64,000 nt of DNA, from contig JADJJL010000007.1 in assembly GCA_016710265.1 (NCBI GenBank), positions 434,001-498,000 of the forward strand, in the 5' to 3' direction. The position numbers and the translations under genes were made by a program. Source of the DNA: Saprospiraceae bacterium. GTDB taxonomy: Bacteria > Bacteroidota > Bacteroidia > Chitinophagales > Saprospiraceae. The notes under the pieces are model-generated. The model saw only the letters and a program-made list of their open reading frames with translations. It ran no database searches and was not told where the DNA came from. The stretch's first letter is position 1, and each line of letters opens with the position of its first letter. Of this stretch, positions 27,101 to 35,060 are shown piece after piece.

Positions 27101-29781
27101 CCCACAGCGTAAATTGGAAAGTTATGGGATGTAGTGGCAGTAATCTGACCGCTGCACAATGTATTTACGATTGGGGTTGGAGGAGTTTCTCCGCAATTAC
27201 TTAATACAACATCATTTAAAACAAGCCCAGCAAATGGATTTGCATTTTGAACAATGACTTTGAAACTACAGGTATTGGTGTTTCCCGATACATCAGTTAC
27301 TTTAAAAACCAAATTGGTTTCAGCATCAGTAAAAAAACTACCACTTGAGGGACCCTCTATCTGTTGCATGTTTGCCACGCTACAAAAATCATAATAATTC
27401 ACTGCTGGAAAATTAAAGTTAGATGGGCAACCTAATACTTGGTTTTCTGGACAAACAATAAATGGTAGTCCTTTATCTTGTACTGTTATACTCATAATAC
27501 AGGTATTGGTATTATTTGAATAATCTGTTGCAGTAAAAACCACTTGATAATTTCCAATATTTAATTCAGATCCATTGGGAATGGAAGAACTCACCGTAGT
27601 GATCGAAAGGGGACAATTATCAGTGAATATTGCATTCTGAAAATGAACAGTTGTTCTGCAACTTGTCTGTGAAACAACTTCGGTTTCTAAATTTGGAGGA
27701 CAGGTTATAGTCGGCTTTTGTAAGTCTCGGACGGTTACGGTCATGATACAAGTCGCTGTATTTCCGGAAAGATCGGTCGCTCTGTATATATTAGTAGTCG
27801 TGCCTACAAGAAATTCAGAACCAGCTTCTATTCCTGATTCAAGTGAAAAGGTGGCTGAACAATTATCATAAACGACAGGTGAATCGAAGCCAACAAGGGT
27901 TTTACATTGATTTGGAGCTGAATTCACAGTAATATTGCTCGGACAACTGATGGTTGGTGGTGTTACATCTCTGACAACTACTGTTGTTTGGCATGTAGCC
28001 AAGTTGTTGTAGATGTCCCATGCTGCAAAAGGGATATTTGTCGTCCCTATTGGATAAGTGCCACCTTGAGGAATCTGAGTAAGACGTTCAATGCGATCAA
28101 CGCCACAATTGTCTGTGGCTGTAGGCATCCCGATAGCTACAGCCGCTCTGCAAGCATTGCTCGGTAAATTTATAGTAATGGTTGGATTACAAATTATTCT
28201 TGGTCTTTCTAAATCATGAATTAAAATATTAAATGAACAAGTCGAAGTACTTCCATCAGCATCTGTCGCTTTAAAAGTATTTGTGGTATATCCAGGTGGA
28301 AATACAGATCCTGAAGCCATACCCTCAATCCTTTGAGTAGTTACACCTGGACAATTATCTGTACCAACCGGTGTGGTATAATTTACAACAGTTCCGGTAC
28401 ATGTACCTTCCGGCATTTCGACGATTATGTCTTCCGGACAATGAATGGTAGGGCTGCTGGTGTTAGTAAAAAAATAAAGAAAGACTAAGCCTGAACCTCT
28501 TGCTCCATCAATACCGCCGACACTTATATAATAAGTTGTATTCTTACAGCTATTAATTCTGACTTCTGACCCATTTAAATCACCACCACAATTGACATCA
28601 TTACAACTGGATTGTACAAAAGTCAAAGATCCGCAAGTTCCTCTATATAACGATATTCTTGAATTGTAATTATTTCTAGAACAATTACCAATTATCAATT
28701 CACCTTCTGCAGGTGTTGTGAATTTATACCAGACATCGTGGTGTTCATTTACACCTCCGCAAGTCTGTGCCGGAGCATCCTGACTAGAGCATAAAGTATT
28801 ATAATATTGAGACATGCCATGACTAAGCGTAATTGCAGACGCACATGTTTGATTTGAAAGAGTTGAAATTCCATAAGTAATTGAGCCGCTCCGAGGTGTA
28901 ATTATAGATTTGGATCTTAATTCAAGATAATAAATTCCAGTTTCAGTTGGTGTAAATTCAATTCTTGATTGGACACCACAGGAATTATCATTACTTGCCT
29001 TATTGGTAAATCCATCGGTTCCATATATGGTCAAATAACTGTCGAAATCGGCTCCGTCACAGGTACTAAAGTAATATTGAACATCAGCTGTCAAGTGAAC
29101 GCTCCAGGAAGGCATTATCCCTGATATAAAAGAATTCGACTGCGGTGTACAACCAGGTGTAATTAAATTTGAAGCTCCTGTGTACTTCCAAGTTGTTTTT
29201 ACACTCCAACTATATGCAAGGTAATTGTCAGATTGGGGAAATAGACAAACTATACTTGATGATTTTTCTATAGAATCTGTAAAATGATACTCAGTATATA
29301 CTTCATTGCTTGGTGATGTTGATAACCTATAATATAGATATTTACGATCGCTTTTCACAACATTATCATCATCCTCATCTCTAAGATGACATCTCTCTCC
29401 TTCATCAAACAAATAATTAGGATCATTTTCCCAAGCATCTAATTGGACCACAATATTACCGACATAGGAAGTGTCACTTCTGATCAGCATTTCTTCATGC
29501 TGAAAATCACAGTCTTCCAGTTCATCACAATAAATGCAAGAAGTTTGATATACTTGTCCATGGTAATTCTGTATTGCATCATACTCATAAGTCCTAAATC
29601 TCGCTGTCCATTCGTGCACTCCCGTTTCTATTTGAGATCCAACGTCGGTGCAAAGATGAAAGTGAGCTTTTAAATCACCTAGTCTTAAAGTGTATAAAGA
29701 AGTCGCCATTTGAGCCCACCCGTTGCTCTTAAAACAAGAAATAACAATGAATAATAGTAATTTAATTTGATTTTTTTTCAT
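24121..29781 (-). CDS. Giant T9SS surface protein with PPC-like, HYR and GCC2/GCC3 repeats
   Basis: A 1886-residue protein. Order: signal peptide (MKKNQIKLLLFIVIS ... GWAQ); two PPC-like beta domains (CDGADFDSYLTIYG and CGSLTFVQSSCNDVNCGG); five HYR-type domains (pattern PTIxCPxNI ... TDNC ... GTTxxxxxATDxxGNTxTC); three related Ig-like units; 22 Cys-rich GCC2/GCC3 units of 17 residues; a further HYR domain; a serine/lysine-rich beta-helix-like region; a T9SS sorting domain (LFPNPAKQIIHLK ... GLYFVKVI). The whole suggests an adhesin. ATG 29781 gives the clean signal peptide; an ATG at 29814 would add 11 residues. It overlaps the small upstream ORF, so translational coupling is likely. Confidence 0.9.
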   Translation of the reverse strand: MKKNQIKLLLFIVISCFKSNGWAQMATSLYTLRLGDLKAHFHLCTDVGSQIETGVHEWTARFRTYEYDAIQNYHGQVYQTSCIYCDELEDCDFQHEEMLIRSDTSYVGNIVVQLDAWENDPNYLFDEGERCHLRDEDDDNVVKSDRKYLYYRLSTSPSNEVYTEYHFTDSIEKSSSIVCLFPQSDNYLAYSWSVKTTWKYTGASNLITPGCTPQSNSFISGIMPSWSVHLTADVQYYFSTCDGADFDSYLTIYGTDGFTNKASNDNSCGVQSRIEFTPTETGIYYLELRSKSIITPRSGSITYGISTLSNQTCASAITLSHGMSQYYNTLCSSQDAPAQTCGGVNEHHDVWYKFTTPAEGELIIGNCSRNNYNSRISLYRGTCGSLTFVQSSCNDVNCGGDLNGSEVRINSCKNTTYYISVGGIDGARGSGLVFLYFFTNTSSPTIHCPEDIIVEMPEGTCTGTVVNYTTPVGTDNCPGVTTQRIEGMASGSVFPPGYTTNTFKATDADGSTSTCSFNILIHDLERPRIICNPTITINLPSNACRAAVAIGMPTATDNCGVDRIERLTQIPQGGTYPIGTTNIPFAAWDIYNNLATCQTTVVVRDVTPPTISCPSNITVNSAPNQCKTLVGFDSPVVYDNCSATFSLESGIEAGSEFLVGTTTNIYRATDLSGNTATCIMTVTVRDLQKPTITCPPNLETEVVSQTSCRTTVHFQNAIFTDNCPLSITTVSSSIPNGSELNIGNYQVVFTATDYSNNTNTCIMSITVQDKGLPFIVCPENQVLGCPSNFNFPAVNYYDFCSVANMQQIEGPSSGSFFTDAETNLVFKVTDVSGNTNTCSFKVIVQNANPFAGLVLNDVVLSNCGETPPTPIVNTLCSGQITATTSHNFPIYAVGNTNVIWNFDDGNGNQVQLSQLIIVQDNSSPIPEIDNLPIIHAECSAVVTPPIANDHCVGLVTATTSDPLVYSEQGNYTIHWTYSDGNGNYSHQDQTIIIDDVTLPEIPNLPEISFTVCDMILELPTTMDACAGLIVGTTTSVFPLEESEVVIWTFDDGNGNIVYANQSILLEIPNIPGEYLNLISCEMTPCPPGTYCPGGTTEPIACPAGKYQNLEGQAVCISCLAGTFSSTTGSTFCESCPAGKYQGLEGQTSCLNCPKGKYSDATGSIECASCPPGSYSNIIGSSVCASCPAGTYQGQPGQDHCESCLAGTFSSTTGSTYCESCPAGKYQGEEGQTSCLSCPAGKYQNLEGQTFCANCPAGTFSATIGSTFCESCPAGKFQGQEGRTSCLNCPPGSYSSVTGSTFCESCPAGKFQGQEGQTSCLDCPPGSYSNVIGSSVCANCPAGTYQGQQGQDHCESCPPGSFSAQVASVECSSCPAGTYQGQQGQDHCESCGAGTYSNATGAVACTNCPPGKFSASSGSTSCADCPVQTYNPNSGASECLNCPAGTYNPNTGAIICPDCMLSLNCPSPSIVNTNEGFCYASSINLIEPILTNSCPISSLVSNAPLNYPVGSTVVTWTATDVSGVTATCQQTVTVNKYGDASLLYAYTILSKDEVKMKENIVESGGIGVMTANKKVSLEKNSKIIGTNTFVKSGNIDVKSGSTVTTKIDAYVPSSLKPPFIENVNPGNSDVKINDNSAPVTLNLSNYGKIEVGKNVVATLSGHANVNIKELKLGEGSQLKFNQATNVMIDKKLDGNDFIKINENVTPGIQFYVEEEVKFNKSSIVKANIYTKKEIKIEKSTAASRTYMTGQFIADKVDAGEYVTWNWDPTYCPEFNQSMPIKVSQMDFSQPQEENNSEQNLSGEFELQLFPNPAKQIIHLKVTSKKDDMVKLQLYNVKADVLKVMVLPINQFDNNIIPIDLQNYPDGLYFVKVILQDKTMVKSFTILK
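25404..26535 (-). repeat. 22-unit 51-bp coding repeat (GCC2/GCC3 Cys-rich units)
   Basis: The protein pattern PAGxYxGxxGQxxCxxC recurs about 22 times with a 17-residue (51-nt) period. Two subtypes alternate, PAGKYQGxEGQTSCLxC and xxGTFSxTxGSTxCESC, indicating that two-unit blocks were duplicated. In eukaryotes such ephrin-receptor-like GCC2/GCC3 units are extracellular disulphide modules. Confidence 0.88.
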
Positions 29782-30016
29782 TTTGAATATATTTAGTTTG
29801 TGATTCAATTCCAATAAATAAATCAGAGTTGTTTGAAGAATAATGCCTCACATTAGGTAAATGGGCCTCTCCATACCTAATTTTTGCAATCTGAATTTCA
29901 GAATAATACCATATTAGAAAACACAATAGAATGGCTACTATTATTAGGAGAAAATATCGGAATAGCTCTTGACTGTTTGGTTTACTTGAATGATTATTCC
30001 TTAATTTCTCGAGCAT
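29762..30016 (-). CDS. Small single-pass membrane protein, upstream partner of giant adhesin
   Basis: An 84-residue ORF starting MLEKLRNNHSSK with one strong membrane helix (about residues 22-42, FRYFLLIIVAILLCFLIWYY) and a charged tail. No family recognised. Support for reality: a perfect TACTTTTG -7 box 4 nt before the ATG, and an end that overlaps the giant gene start by 20 nt (or 53 nt for the longer start), typical of coupled genes. It may help secrete, anchor or regulate the adhesin; this is inference. Alternatively it is only the leader of the adhesin mRNA. Confidence 0.55.
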   Translation of the reverse strand: MLEKLRNNHSSKPNSQELFRYFLLIIVAILLCFLIWYYSEIQIAKIRYGEAHLPNVRHYSSNNSDLFIGIESQTKYIQNEKKSN

Positions 30017-30020
30017 GGCC

Positions 30021-30028
30021 CAAAAGTA
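30021..30028 (-). promoter_or_regulatory. -7 promoter element TACTTTTG (minus strand)
   Basis: Read on the minus strand from 30028 to 30021 this is TACTTTTG, followed by GGCC and the ATG of the small membrane ORF. The spacing mirrors that of ccmE (TATCTTTG GGCT ATG). No good -33 box is visible, which fits dependence on an activator bound at the adjacent 11-bp repeats. Confidence 0.65.
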
Positions 30029-30059
30029 GGTGGACCGTCCGTAAAGTAGCTAATATGAA

Positions 30060-30114
30060 GCGTTACAATAGCGTTACAATGGTGTCACAATGGCGCTACA
30101 AGATCGTCACAATT
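30060..30114 (-). repeat. Five tandem 11-bp repeats upstream of the adhesin promoter (candidate operator array)
   Basis: Plus-strand units: GCGTTACAATA, GCGTTACAATG, GTGTCACAATG, GCGCTACAAGA, TCGTCACAATT; minus-strand core TTGTRRCGC. They occupy about -40 to -95 relative to the expected start of the minus-strand transcript. A period of 11 bp places all copies on one face of the helix, the layout expected for cooperative activator binding. The adjacent LuxR-type gene is a candidate binder. Confidence 0.7.
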
Positions 30115-30300
30115 AAAATATTGATACTATAAATTTGTTAGTGTGAATTATATATATTATATTTTTTTACTATATAAATATAATACAAGTTAGGCGATTT
30201 TATCTTGATCTCTTTAAACACCTTTTTATTTCCAAAAATACACCTAATTTTTCCAAAAAAAAAACTCCTTACTCAGTGTATTGAAACATTTTTAGGGAGA

Positions 30301-32004
30301 TCAAATCAGCTGATCAAGGCCTACCTCTTCAGATAAACTGAGCTTCTTATAAATTCTACTTTTAATGGTCCTCATTGCACCAGTCCCAACTCCCAAAATA
30401 GAGGCCATTTCCTTATTGCTGAGCTCTAATTTATGGAGCAGAAAATAACGAATCTCGCTTTGACTTAGTTGAGGGTATTTTTGTTTTAGCGTATCTAGGT
30501 AATTGGGGTAAACTCTATTAAAAAGATTCTTGAATTTATGCCAATCTTCATCGGTCAGAATGACGCTCATTCTTAAATCTTCCACTTGTTGGGTAGATTC
30601 TTTGGAGTTCAAACTTGCCTTCAATTGACCTATCTCTCTGTTTTTCTCCAATAGGAACTCTTTGAATCGGTTTAATTCTTCTTGTGCTGTAGCAACTTCT
30701 GCACTGGCCTTCTCACTAATTTCGTTGGTCAAAGCTCTCTGCTGAATCAATTGTTTTTGCTTGCGATAAATCAAAAGGATAACAATAAAACATAAGAAGA
30801 CAATCAGACAAATTATTACATTTCTTAATAGCAGCTGTTGTTTTACTTTTTGCTGAAGCTGTGACTGAAAATGCTCCTGGGCAGATATTTCCATGGCAAG
30901 CTCTTCTTTGATTTTTAGATCTTTATTCTTGCGTTCCATCAGTTTAAAAGTATAATGATCAATCGAATCCAAAAACTTTAAATTGGTTGGTGCTTGTTGA
31001 ATATGCGGACTCAATACCAGAGCAAGTTTAAAATAATCTACATACAGCTGAGGGTCATCTTTATGGTAAATTGATTCTTTAATCATTGGCAACAGCAGTA
31101 CAGCTTTTGCTTCTTGGTGGGTATGTATATAGCATTGCGCCAGTAACAACCCAAAGATTGCCATATTGTCATACATCAATGCTGAGCTTGTCATTTCAAT
31201 ACCCTCTAAAAACAAAGGGATCGATTGTGCATATTTTTGTTGGTAGTACTCAATCTTACCAAGATTTCCTCTAAAGATGCCAGCCCAACCATTAAAAAAC
31301 CAAGAAGTAGTATCTGAAACTAGATAAATAGAATGGGCTTTTTCAATCATCTTCTTTGAACAACCATAATCTTTGAGCTTTAAACATATTTGGGACCAAA
31401 GATCATAGCAACCCATACCATTGTAATCTATTGTTTTGGAAGCCTTCGAGTTTGATAAAATCTCGAGGGACTTACCATATTCTCCAAGATGATAATAAAA
31501 AGCCGCCAATTGCATCTCTAACAAAGCAATATTGATATTATGGAGTCGATGATCTACCAAAGGAATAAATTTGTACGCGACGAGATAATAGGAAATGGCC
31601 ATGGCATATTTTGAGAAATCTCTCAAAATATCTCCAAACCTATTGGTCATGGTAAGAATCATAACTGTGTCCTCCCTTTCCTTTGCAATATTTAAGAGTT
31701 GATTAAAGCGAATACTTTCTTTTTGATTTTCAAAATTATCAGTGTGATAACTAAACCGAATTCTCAACAGTTCTGCATAAATCTGAAAACGGTAATCTTT
31801 TCTATCCTCTGCAATTGTTTTTAGTTTATCAATTATGGCAACAGCGCTATCCGCTTTATTGAGATAACCCAGTTTGAAGGCAATACTGTCCAGAAGCCTA
31901 ATCTGAAATTCATCGGGTGTCTTAAAAATAGTGTCAAACTGTCCTCTAATTGGCAGATAAAGTAAAAGGCAGAGAAAAGTATAAAAAAAACGACTTAAAT
32001 ACAT
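30301..32004 (-). CDS. TPR sensor-like membrane protein with C-terminal LuxR-type HTH
   Basis: A 567-residue protein: signal peptide (MYLSRFFYTFLCLLLYLPIRGQ), periplasmic TPR-like helical repeats (about 30-370), one membrane helix (NVIICLIVFLCFIVILLIY, about 395-415), a coiled coil (KASAEVATAQEELNRFKEFL) and a C-terminal LuxR/GerE-like HTH (LSQSEIRYFLLHKLELSNKE ... GAMRTIKSRIYKKL). This one-piece transmembrane regulator type is common in Bacteroidota. The gene begins 9 nt after the carboxyltransferase gene. It is immediately upstream of the repeat array and giant adhesin, which it may control. Confidence 0.85.
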   Translation of the reverse strand: MYLSRFFYTFLCLLLYLPIRGQFDTIFKTPDEFQIRLLDSIAFKLGYLNKADSAVAIIDKLKTIAEDRKDYRFQIYAELLRIRFSYHTDNFENQKESIRFNQLLNIAKEREDTVMILTMTNRFGDILRDFSKYAMAISYYLVAYKFIPLVDHRLHNINIALLEMQLAAFYYHLGEYGKSLEILSNSKASKTIDYNGMGCYDLWSQICLKLKDYGCSKKMIEKAHSIYLVSDTTSWFFNGWAGIFRGNLGKIEYYQQKYAQSIPLFLEGIEMTSSALMYDNMAIFGLLLAQCYIHTHQEAKAVLLLPMIKESIYHKDDPQLYVDYFKLALVLSPHIQQAPTNLKFLDSIDHYTFKLMERKNKDLKIKEELAMEISAQEHFQSQLQQKVKQQLLLRNVIICLIVFLCFIVILLIYRKQKQLIQQRALTNEISEKASAEVATAQEELNRFKEFLLEKNREIGQLKASLNSKESTQQVEDLRMSVILTDEDWHKFKNLFNRVYPNYLDTLKQKYPQLSQSEIRYFLLHKLELSNKEMASILGVGTGAMRTIKSRIYKKLSLSEEVGLDQLI

Positions 32005-32013
32005 ACTTTTAAC

Positions 32014-33558
32014 TCACATTGGTATATTCCCATGCTTCCTCCTTGGAAGATTGTCCACTTTATTTTCAAGACTTGAAAAGGCTCTGATTAATTTGCGGCG
32101 GGTCTCATCGGGATGGATGACTTCATCAATAAATCCGCGCTCGGCAGCAATGTAGGGATTGGCAAATTTTTCTGCGTAGTCTTTTTCTTTTTCTGCTGTG
32201 GTGGCTGCAGGATCTACAGAAGCGTCAATTTCTTTCTTAAAAATGATTTCGCTGGCTCCTCTTGCACCCATCACCGCAATCTCAGCGGAAGGCCAGGCAA
32301 AATTAAAGTCAGCTCCAATGTGCTTAGAATTCATCACATCATAGGCACCACCGTAAGCTTTACGGGTGATGACGGTAATTCTGGGTACGCTGGCTTCGCT
32401 AAATGCGTATAGTAATTTGGCTCCGTTGCTGATGATGGCATTCCACTCCTGGTCAGTACCCGGTAAAAATCCGGGAACGTCTTCCAACACCAACAAGGGT
32501 ATGTTAAAGCAATCGCAAAAACGGACAAATCGGGCTGCTTTCTTAGATGAATTGACATCCAGGCAACCAGCTAAAACCATAGGTTGGTTGGCAACAATCC
32601 CAATCACTTTTCCGGCCAATCTCCCAAAGCCCACCACCATGTTTTCTGCAAAATCTGGGTGGATTTCAAAAAAACTTTTGGGATCCAAAATCGCATGAAT
32701 CAACTCTTTCATGTCGTAGGGTTGATTGGCATTTTCAGGGATAAAATCGGACATTCCGGAAAGCATCTCCGAACCTATTTTCCATTCGAGAGATGGAGCT
32801 TTGTCTTCACAATTTTGAGGAAGATATGAAAGTAAGGTTTTTAATTTTTGTAAACATTCCACGTCGTTGATGGCAGTGAGATGGGTCACTCCCGATTTGG
32901 AAGCGTGCACCATGGCACCGCCCAAACCTTCCGAACTGACTTCTTCGTTGGTTACCGTTTTCACCACATTCGGACCTGTCACAAACATGTAAGAAGTTTC
33001 TTCAACCATCAAAATAAAATCGGTCATGGCTGGAGAATAAACTGCGCCACCGGCACAAGGGCCCATGATCGCTGAGATTTGCGGAACAACACCCGAAGCA
33101 CGGGCATTTCTATAAAAAATATCGGCATAACCACCCAAAGACCTAACTCCTTCCTGGATTCTGGCACCTCCTGAGTCATTCAAACCTATCACAGGAGCGC
33201 CATTCTTCATGGCAAGATCCATGATTTTGCAAATTTTTTCTGCGTGGGTCTCTGATAAAGATCCTCCAAAAACGGTAAAATCCTGAGAAAAAATATAAAC
33301 CAAACGACCATCTACTTTTCCATATCCGGTTACCACTCCATCACCATAAAAGATCTGATCTGCCATTCCAAAATCCGAGGTCCTGTGGGTGACCAACATG
33401 CCTAGTTCCTCGAAACTACCTGGATCTACCAACAGTTCGATCCTCTCGCGGGCAGTGAGTTTCTTCTTTTGATGCTGCGAATCAATTCGACTCTGACCAC
33501 CACCCAATAAAGCCTTCGCTTTTTTCTCTTGCAATTGTTCGATCTTCTTCTTCATCAT
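32014..33558 (-). CDS. pccB: Acyl-CoA carboxylase beta subunit (propionyl-CoA carboxylase type)
   Basis: A 514-residue carboxyltransferase that moves the carboxyl group from biotin to propionyl- or acetyl-CoA. Both crotonase-like halves are present: N-terminal KLTARERIELLVDPGSFEE, FSQDFTVFGGSLSE, GLNDSGGARIQEGV and IMGPCAGGAVYSPA; C-terminal GCLDVNSSKKAARFVRFCD, DVPGFLPGTDQE, RKAYGGAYDVM and FAWPSAEIAVMG. Length and motifs fit PccB and relatives; the precise acyl-CoA cannot be told. The biotin carboxylase subunit is not in the window. A TAACTTTG -7 box lies 7 nt upstream of the ATG. Confidence 0.93.
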   Translation of the reverse strand: MMKKKIEQLQEKKAKALLGGGQSRIDSQHQKKKLTARERIELLVDPGSFEELGMLVTHRTSDFGMADQIFYGDGVVTGYGKVDGRLVYIFSQDFTVFGGSLSETHAEKICKIMDLAMKNGAPVIGLNDSGGARIQEGVRSLGGYADIFYRNARASGVVPQISAIMGPCAGGAVYSPAMTDFILMVEETSYMFVTGPNVVKTVTNEEVSSEGLGGAMVHASKSGVTHLTAINDVECLQKLKTLLSYLPQNCEDKAPSLEWKIGSEMLSGMSDFIPENANQPYDMKELIHAILDPKSFFEIHPDFAENMVVGFGRLAGKVIGIVANQPMVLAGCLDVNSSKKAARFVRFCDCFNIPLLVLEDVPGFLPGTDQEWNAIISNGAKLLYAFSEASVPRITVITRKAYGGAYDVMNSKHIGADFNFAWPSAEIAVMGARGASEIIFKKEIDASVDPAATTAEKEKDYAEKFANPYIAAERGFIDEVIHPDETRRKLIRAFSSLENKVDNLPRRKHGNIPM

Positions 33559-33565
33559 ATCGCGA

Positions 33566-33573
33566 CAAAGTTA
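33566..33573 (-). promoter_or_regulatory. -7 promoter element TAACTTTG for pccB
   Basis: Read on the minus strand it is TAACTTTG (plus strand CAAAGTTA), 7 nt before the ATG at 33558. This predicts a leaderless or near-leaderless transcript covering the carboxyltransferase and TPR-LuxR genes. Confidence 0.6.
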
Positions 33574-33724
33574 GGCATTTTAGAAAGCATTGACCTCTTG
33601 GATCCATGCAATTGGCTAATTTTCATTCAAAATCAGGCTTATTTATTTTAGGAAGATTCGATTAATAGTCTGTTAGATTGCTCGAATAATAATTTCTATA
33701 CGGCATTTAGCGTTTGTTCTCACA

Positions 33725-34246
33725 ATGAGAATAGATCAAATCCGCTTTTTAGTCCTGGGTGTTATACTTCTAAATCAAATCTCCCCTACTCATTCCCAAC
33801 GCTATCGCACTGCTGTCGGAATTAGAATGGGAAATGATATAGGCCTAAGCATCCAACAAAAAATCGCAAAATCCTGGACACTGGAAGGCATCGTCAACAC
33901 CACTTTTCAAAATCAAGATGTAAGGATGAAACTTTTGGTGGAAAATCATCACCGCATTCTGGGCAAAAGATTGAACATGTATTTTGGTGCAGGCCCCCAT
34001 CTCAAATACATTTATGATTCTGTAGAACATCTGAAGCCTGGTTTGGCACTGATCGGAGGTCTGGAACTGACTGTCGGCAGATTAAATGCTTCCTTGGATT
34101 TCCAACCTTCTTTCCAGTTTGGAAAAGTGGATCGGTTTTTCATACCAAGTACTGCTATGACCATCCGATACGTGCTTATTAAAGAAAAACAAAAAGAGAG
34201 AAAGAAATGGCAGTTTTGGAAAAAGAAGGAACGGAGGAGGAATTGA
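33725..34246 (+). CDS. Small outer-membrane beta-barrel-like protein, unknown function
   Basis: A 173-residue protein with a signal peptide (to about THSQ, residue 24) and a run of amphipathic strands (YRTAVGIRMGNDIGLSIQQK ... LNMYFGAGPHLKYI ... TMTIRYVLI), followed by a highly basic tail (KEKQKERKKWQFWKKKERRR). It looks like a small barrel or periplasmic beta protein; family not recognised. It diverges from pccB. Confidence 0.65.
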   Translation: MRIDQIRFLVLGVILLNQISPTHSQRYRTAVGIRMGNDIGLSIQQKIAKSWTLEGIVNTTFQNQDVRMKLLVENHHRILGKRLNMYFGAGPHLKYIYDSVEHLKPGLALIGGLELTVGRLNASLDFQPSFQFGKVDRFFIPSTAMTIRYVLIKEKQKERKKWQFWKKKERRRN

Positions 34247-34620
34247 ATGTGAAAATTTGGAAATGTGGAAATTTGAAAATGTAAGAAATGAAATTAGTTA
34301 ATTAGTCGATTAGTCGATTAGAAAATTAGAGAATGTGAAAATGTGGAAATGTGGAAATGGAAGAAATAGAATTTGAAAATGCGAAAATGTGAAAATTTGA
34401 AAATGGGAGAAATAAAATTAGTTGATTAGTCAATGAGTCGCGTGCCCCCAACGCAGTTGGTGGGATTAGTCAATTAGAAAATTTGGAAATTTGGAAATTT
34501 GAAAATTTGGAAATTGAAAAAATAAAATTAGTTAATTAGTCAATGAGTCGATTAGTCAATTTGGAAAATGGCGCGAAGCGACATAACACCGTAGGCGTTA
34601 ATGAAAATTTGAGTTGATTG
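34247..34620. repeat. Low-complexity intergenic repeat (GAAAATNTGGAAAT / TTAGTCAATTAG)
   Basis: Degenerate tandem runs of GTGAAAATGTGGAAATG-like and AATTAGTCGATTAGTCAATTAG-like motifs, with no coding frame. A related TTAGTCAATGAGTCAATTAG block appears at about 56590-56630, so this is a dispersed family in the genome. No gene is seen; function unknown. Confidence 0.75.
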
Positions 34621-34661
34621 TTTGAATATATATCTCTGACTGTAAAGACCCTTTCTAAACC

Positions 34662-34963
34662 AGCGGTGTTGGCGCAAGTTTGTAACTTGTGCCGTTGTTC
34701 TACAATAGATTAACACCGCTTACGCGCTCCTTCACTTTTTGAACTGTCGTTCAAAACTGCTTTGCAGATCGTTCAGTCGTCTTTTGGCCACGCAAAAGAA
34801 AGTAAGAATATATATGTTAGGTTCAGTAAAATATTAATTGATTTACTACCTGCCGAGCTGGTAATCAGCTCGGTTCAGTCACTAACTGATTTATTACCTG
34901 CCGCATTGGTTTGCAATGCGGTTCAGCCCTTATTGCGCCTGACCCGGCGCAATTGCTTTGCAA
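34662..34963. repeat. Cluster of hairpin repeats in non-coding DNA
   Basis: A nested palindrome: AGCGGTGTT (34662-34670) with AACACCGCT (34712-34720), enclosing GGCGCAAGTT/AACTTGTGCC (34671-34693). Then CCGAGCTG/CAGCTCGG (34853-34873), CCGCATTG/CAATGCGG (34901-34921) and TTGCGCC/GGCGCAA (34933-34952), with 5-6 nt loops. The first two of these share the flanks TACCTG before and TTCAG after. This resembles mobile hairpin repeats (REP-like) rather than a gene; an 81-codon frame through it (34762-35007) is probably spurious. Confidence 0.7.
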
Positions 34964-35060
34964 CAGGGCTTCATGCGACAAAAAGTAGGACAAAAAAAAT
35001 AATTTAATAATTAATCATTATTATTGACGCCAATCCAGTATTAGAAATCAAAAAAAAACA

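Noticed and set aside
30060..30114. CRISPR or microsatellite explanation for the 11-bp repeats
   Set aside because: Units are too short and have no spacers for CRISPR; unit sequences vary at fixed positions, unlike simple slippage.
34762..35007. 81-codon plus-strand frame through the 34.8-35 kb repeats
   Set aside because: It runs through three hairpin repeats, and its protein repeats (DLLPAxLV) simply mirror the DNA repeat; no start signal and no family.
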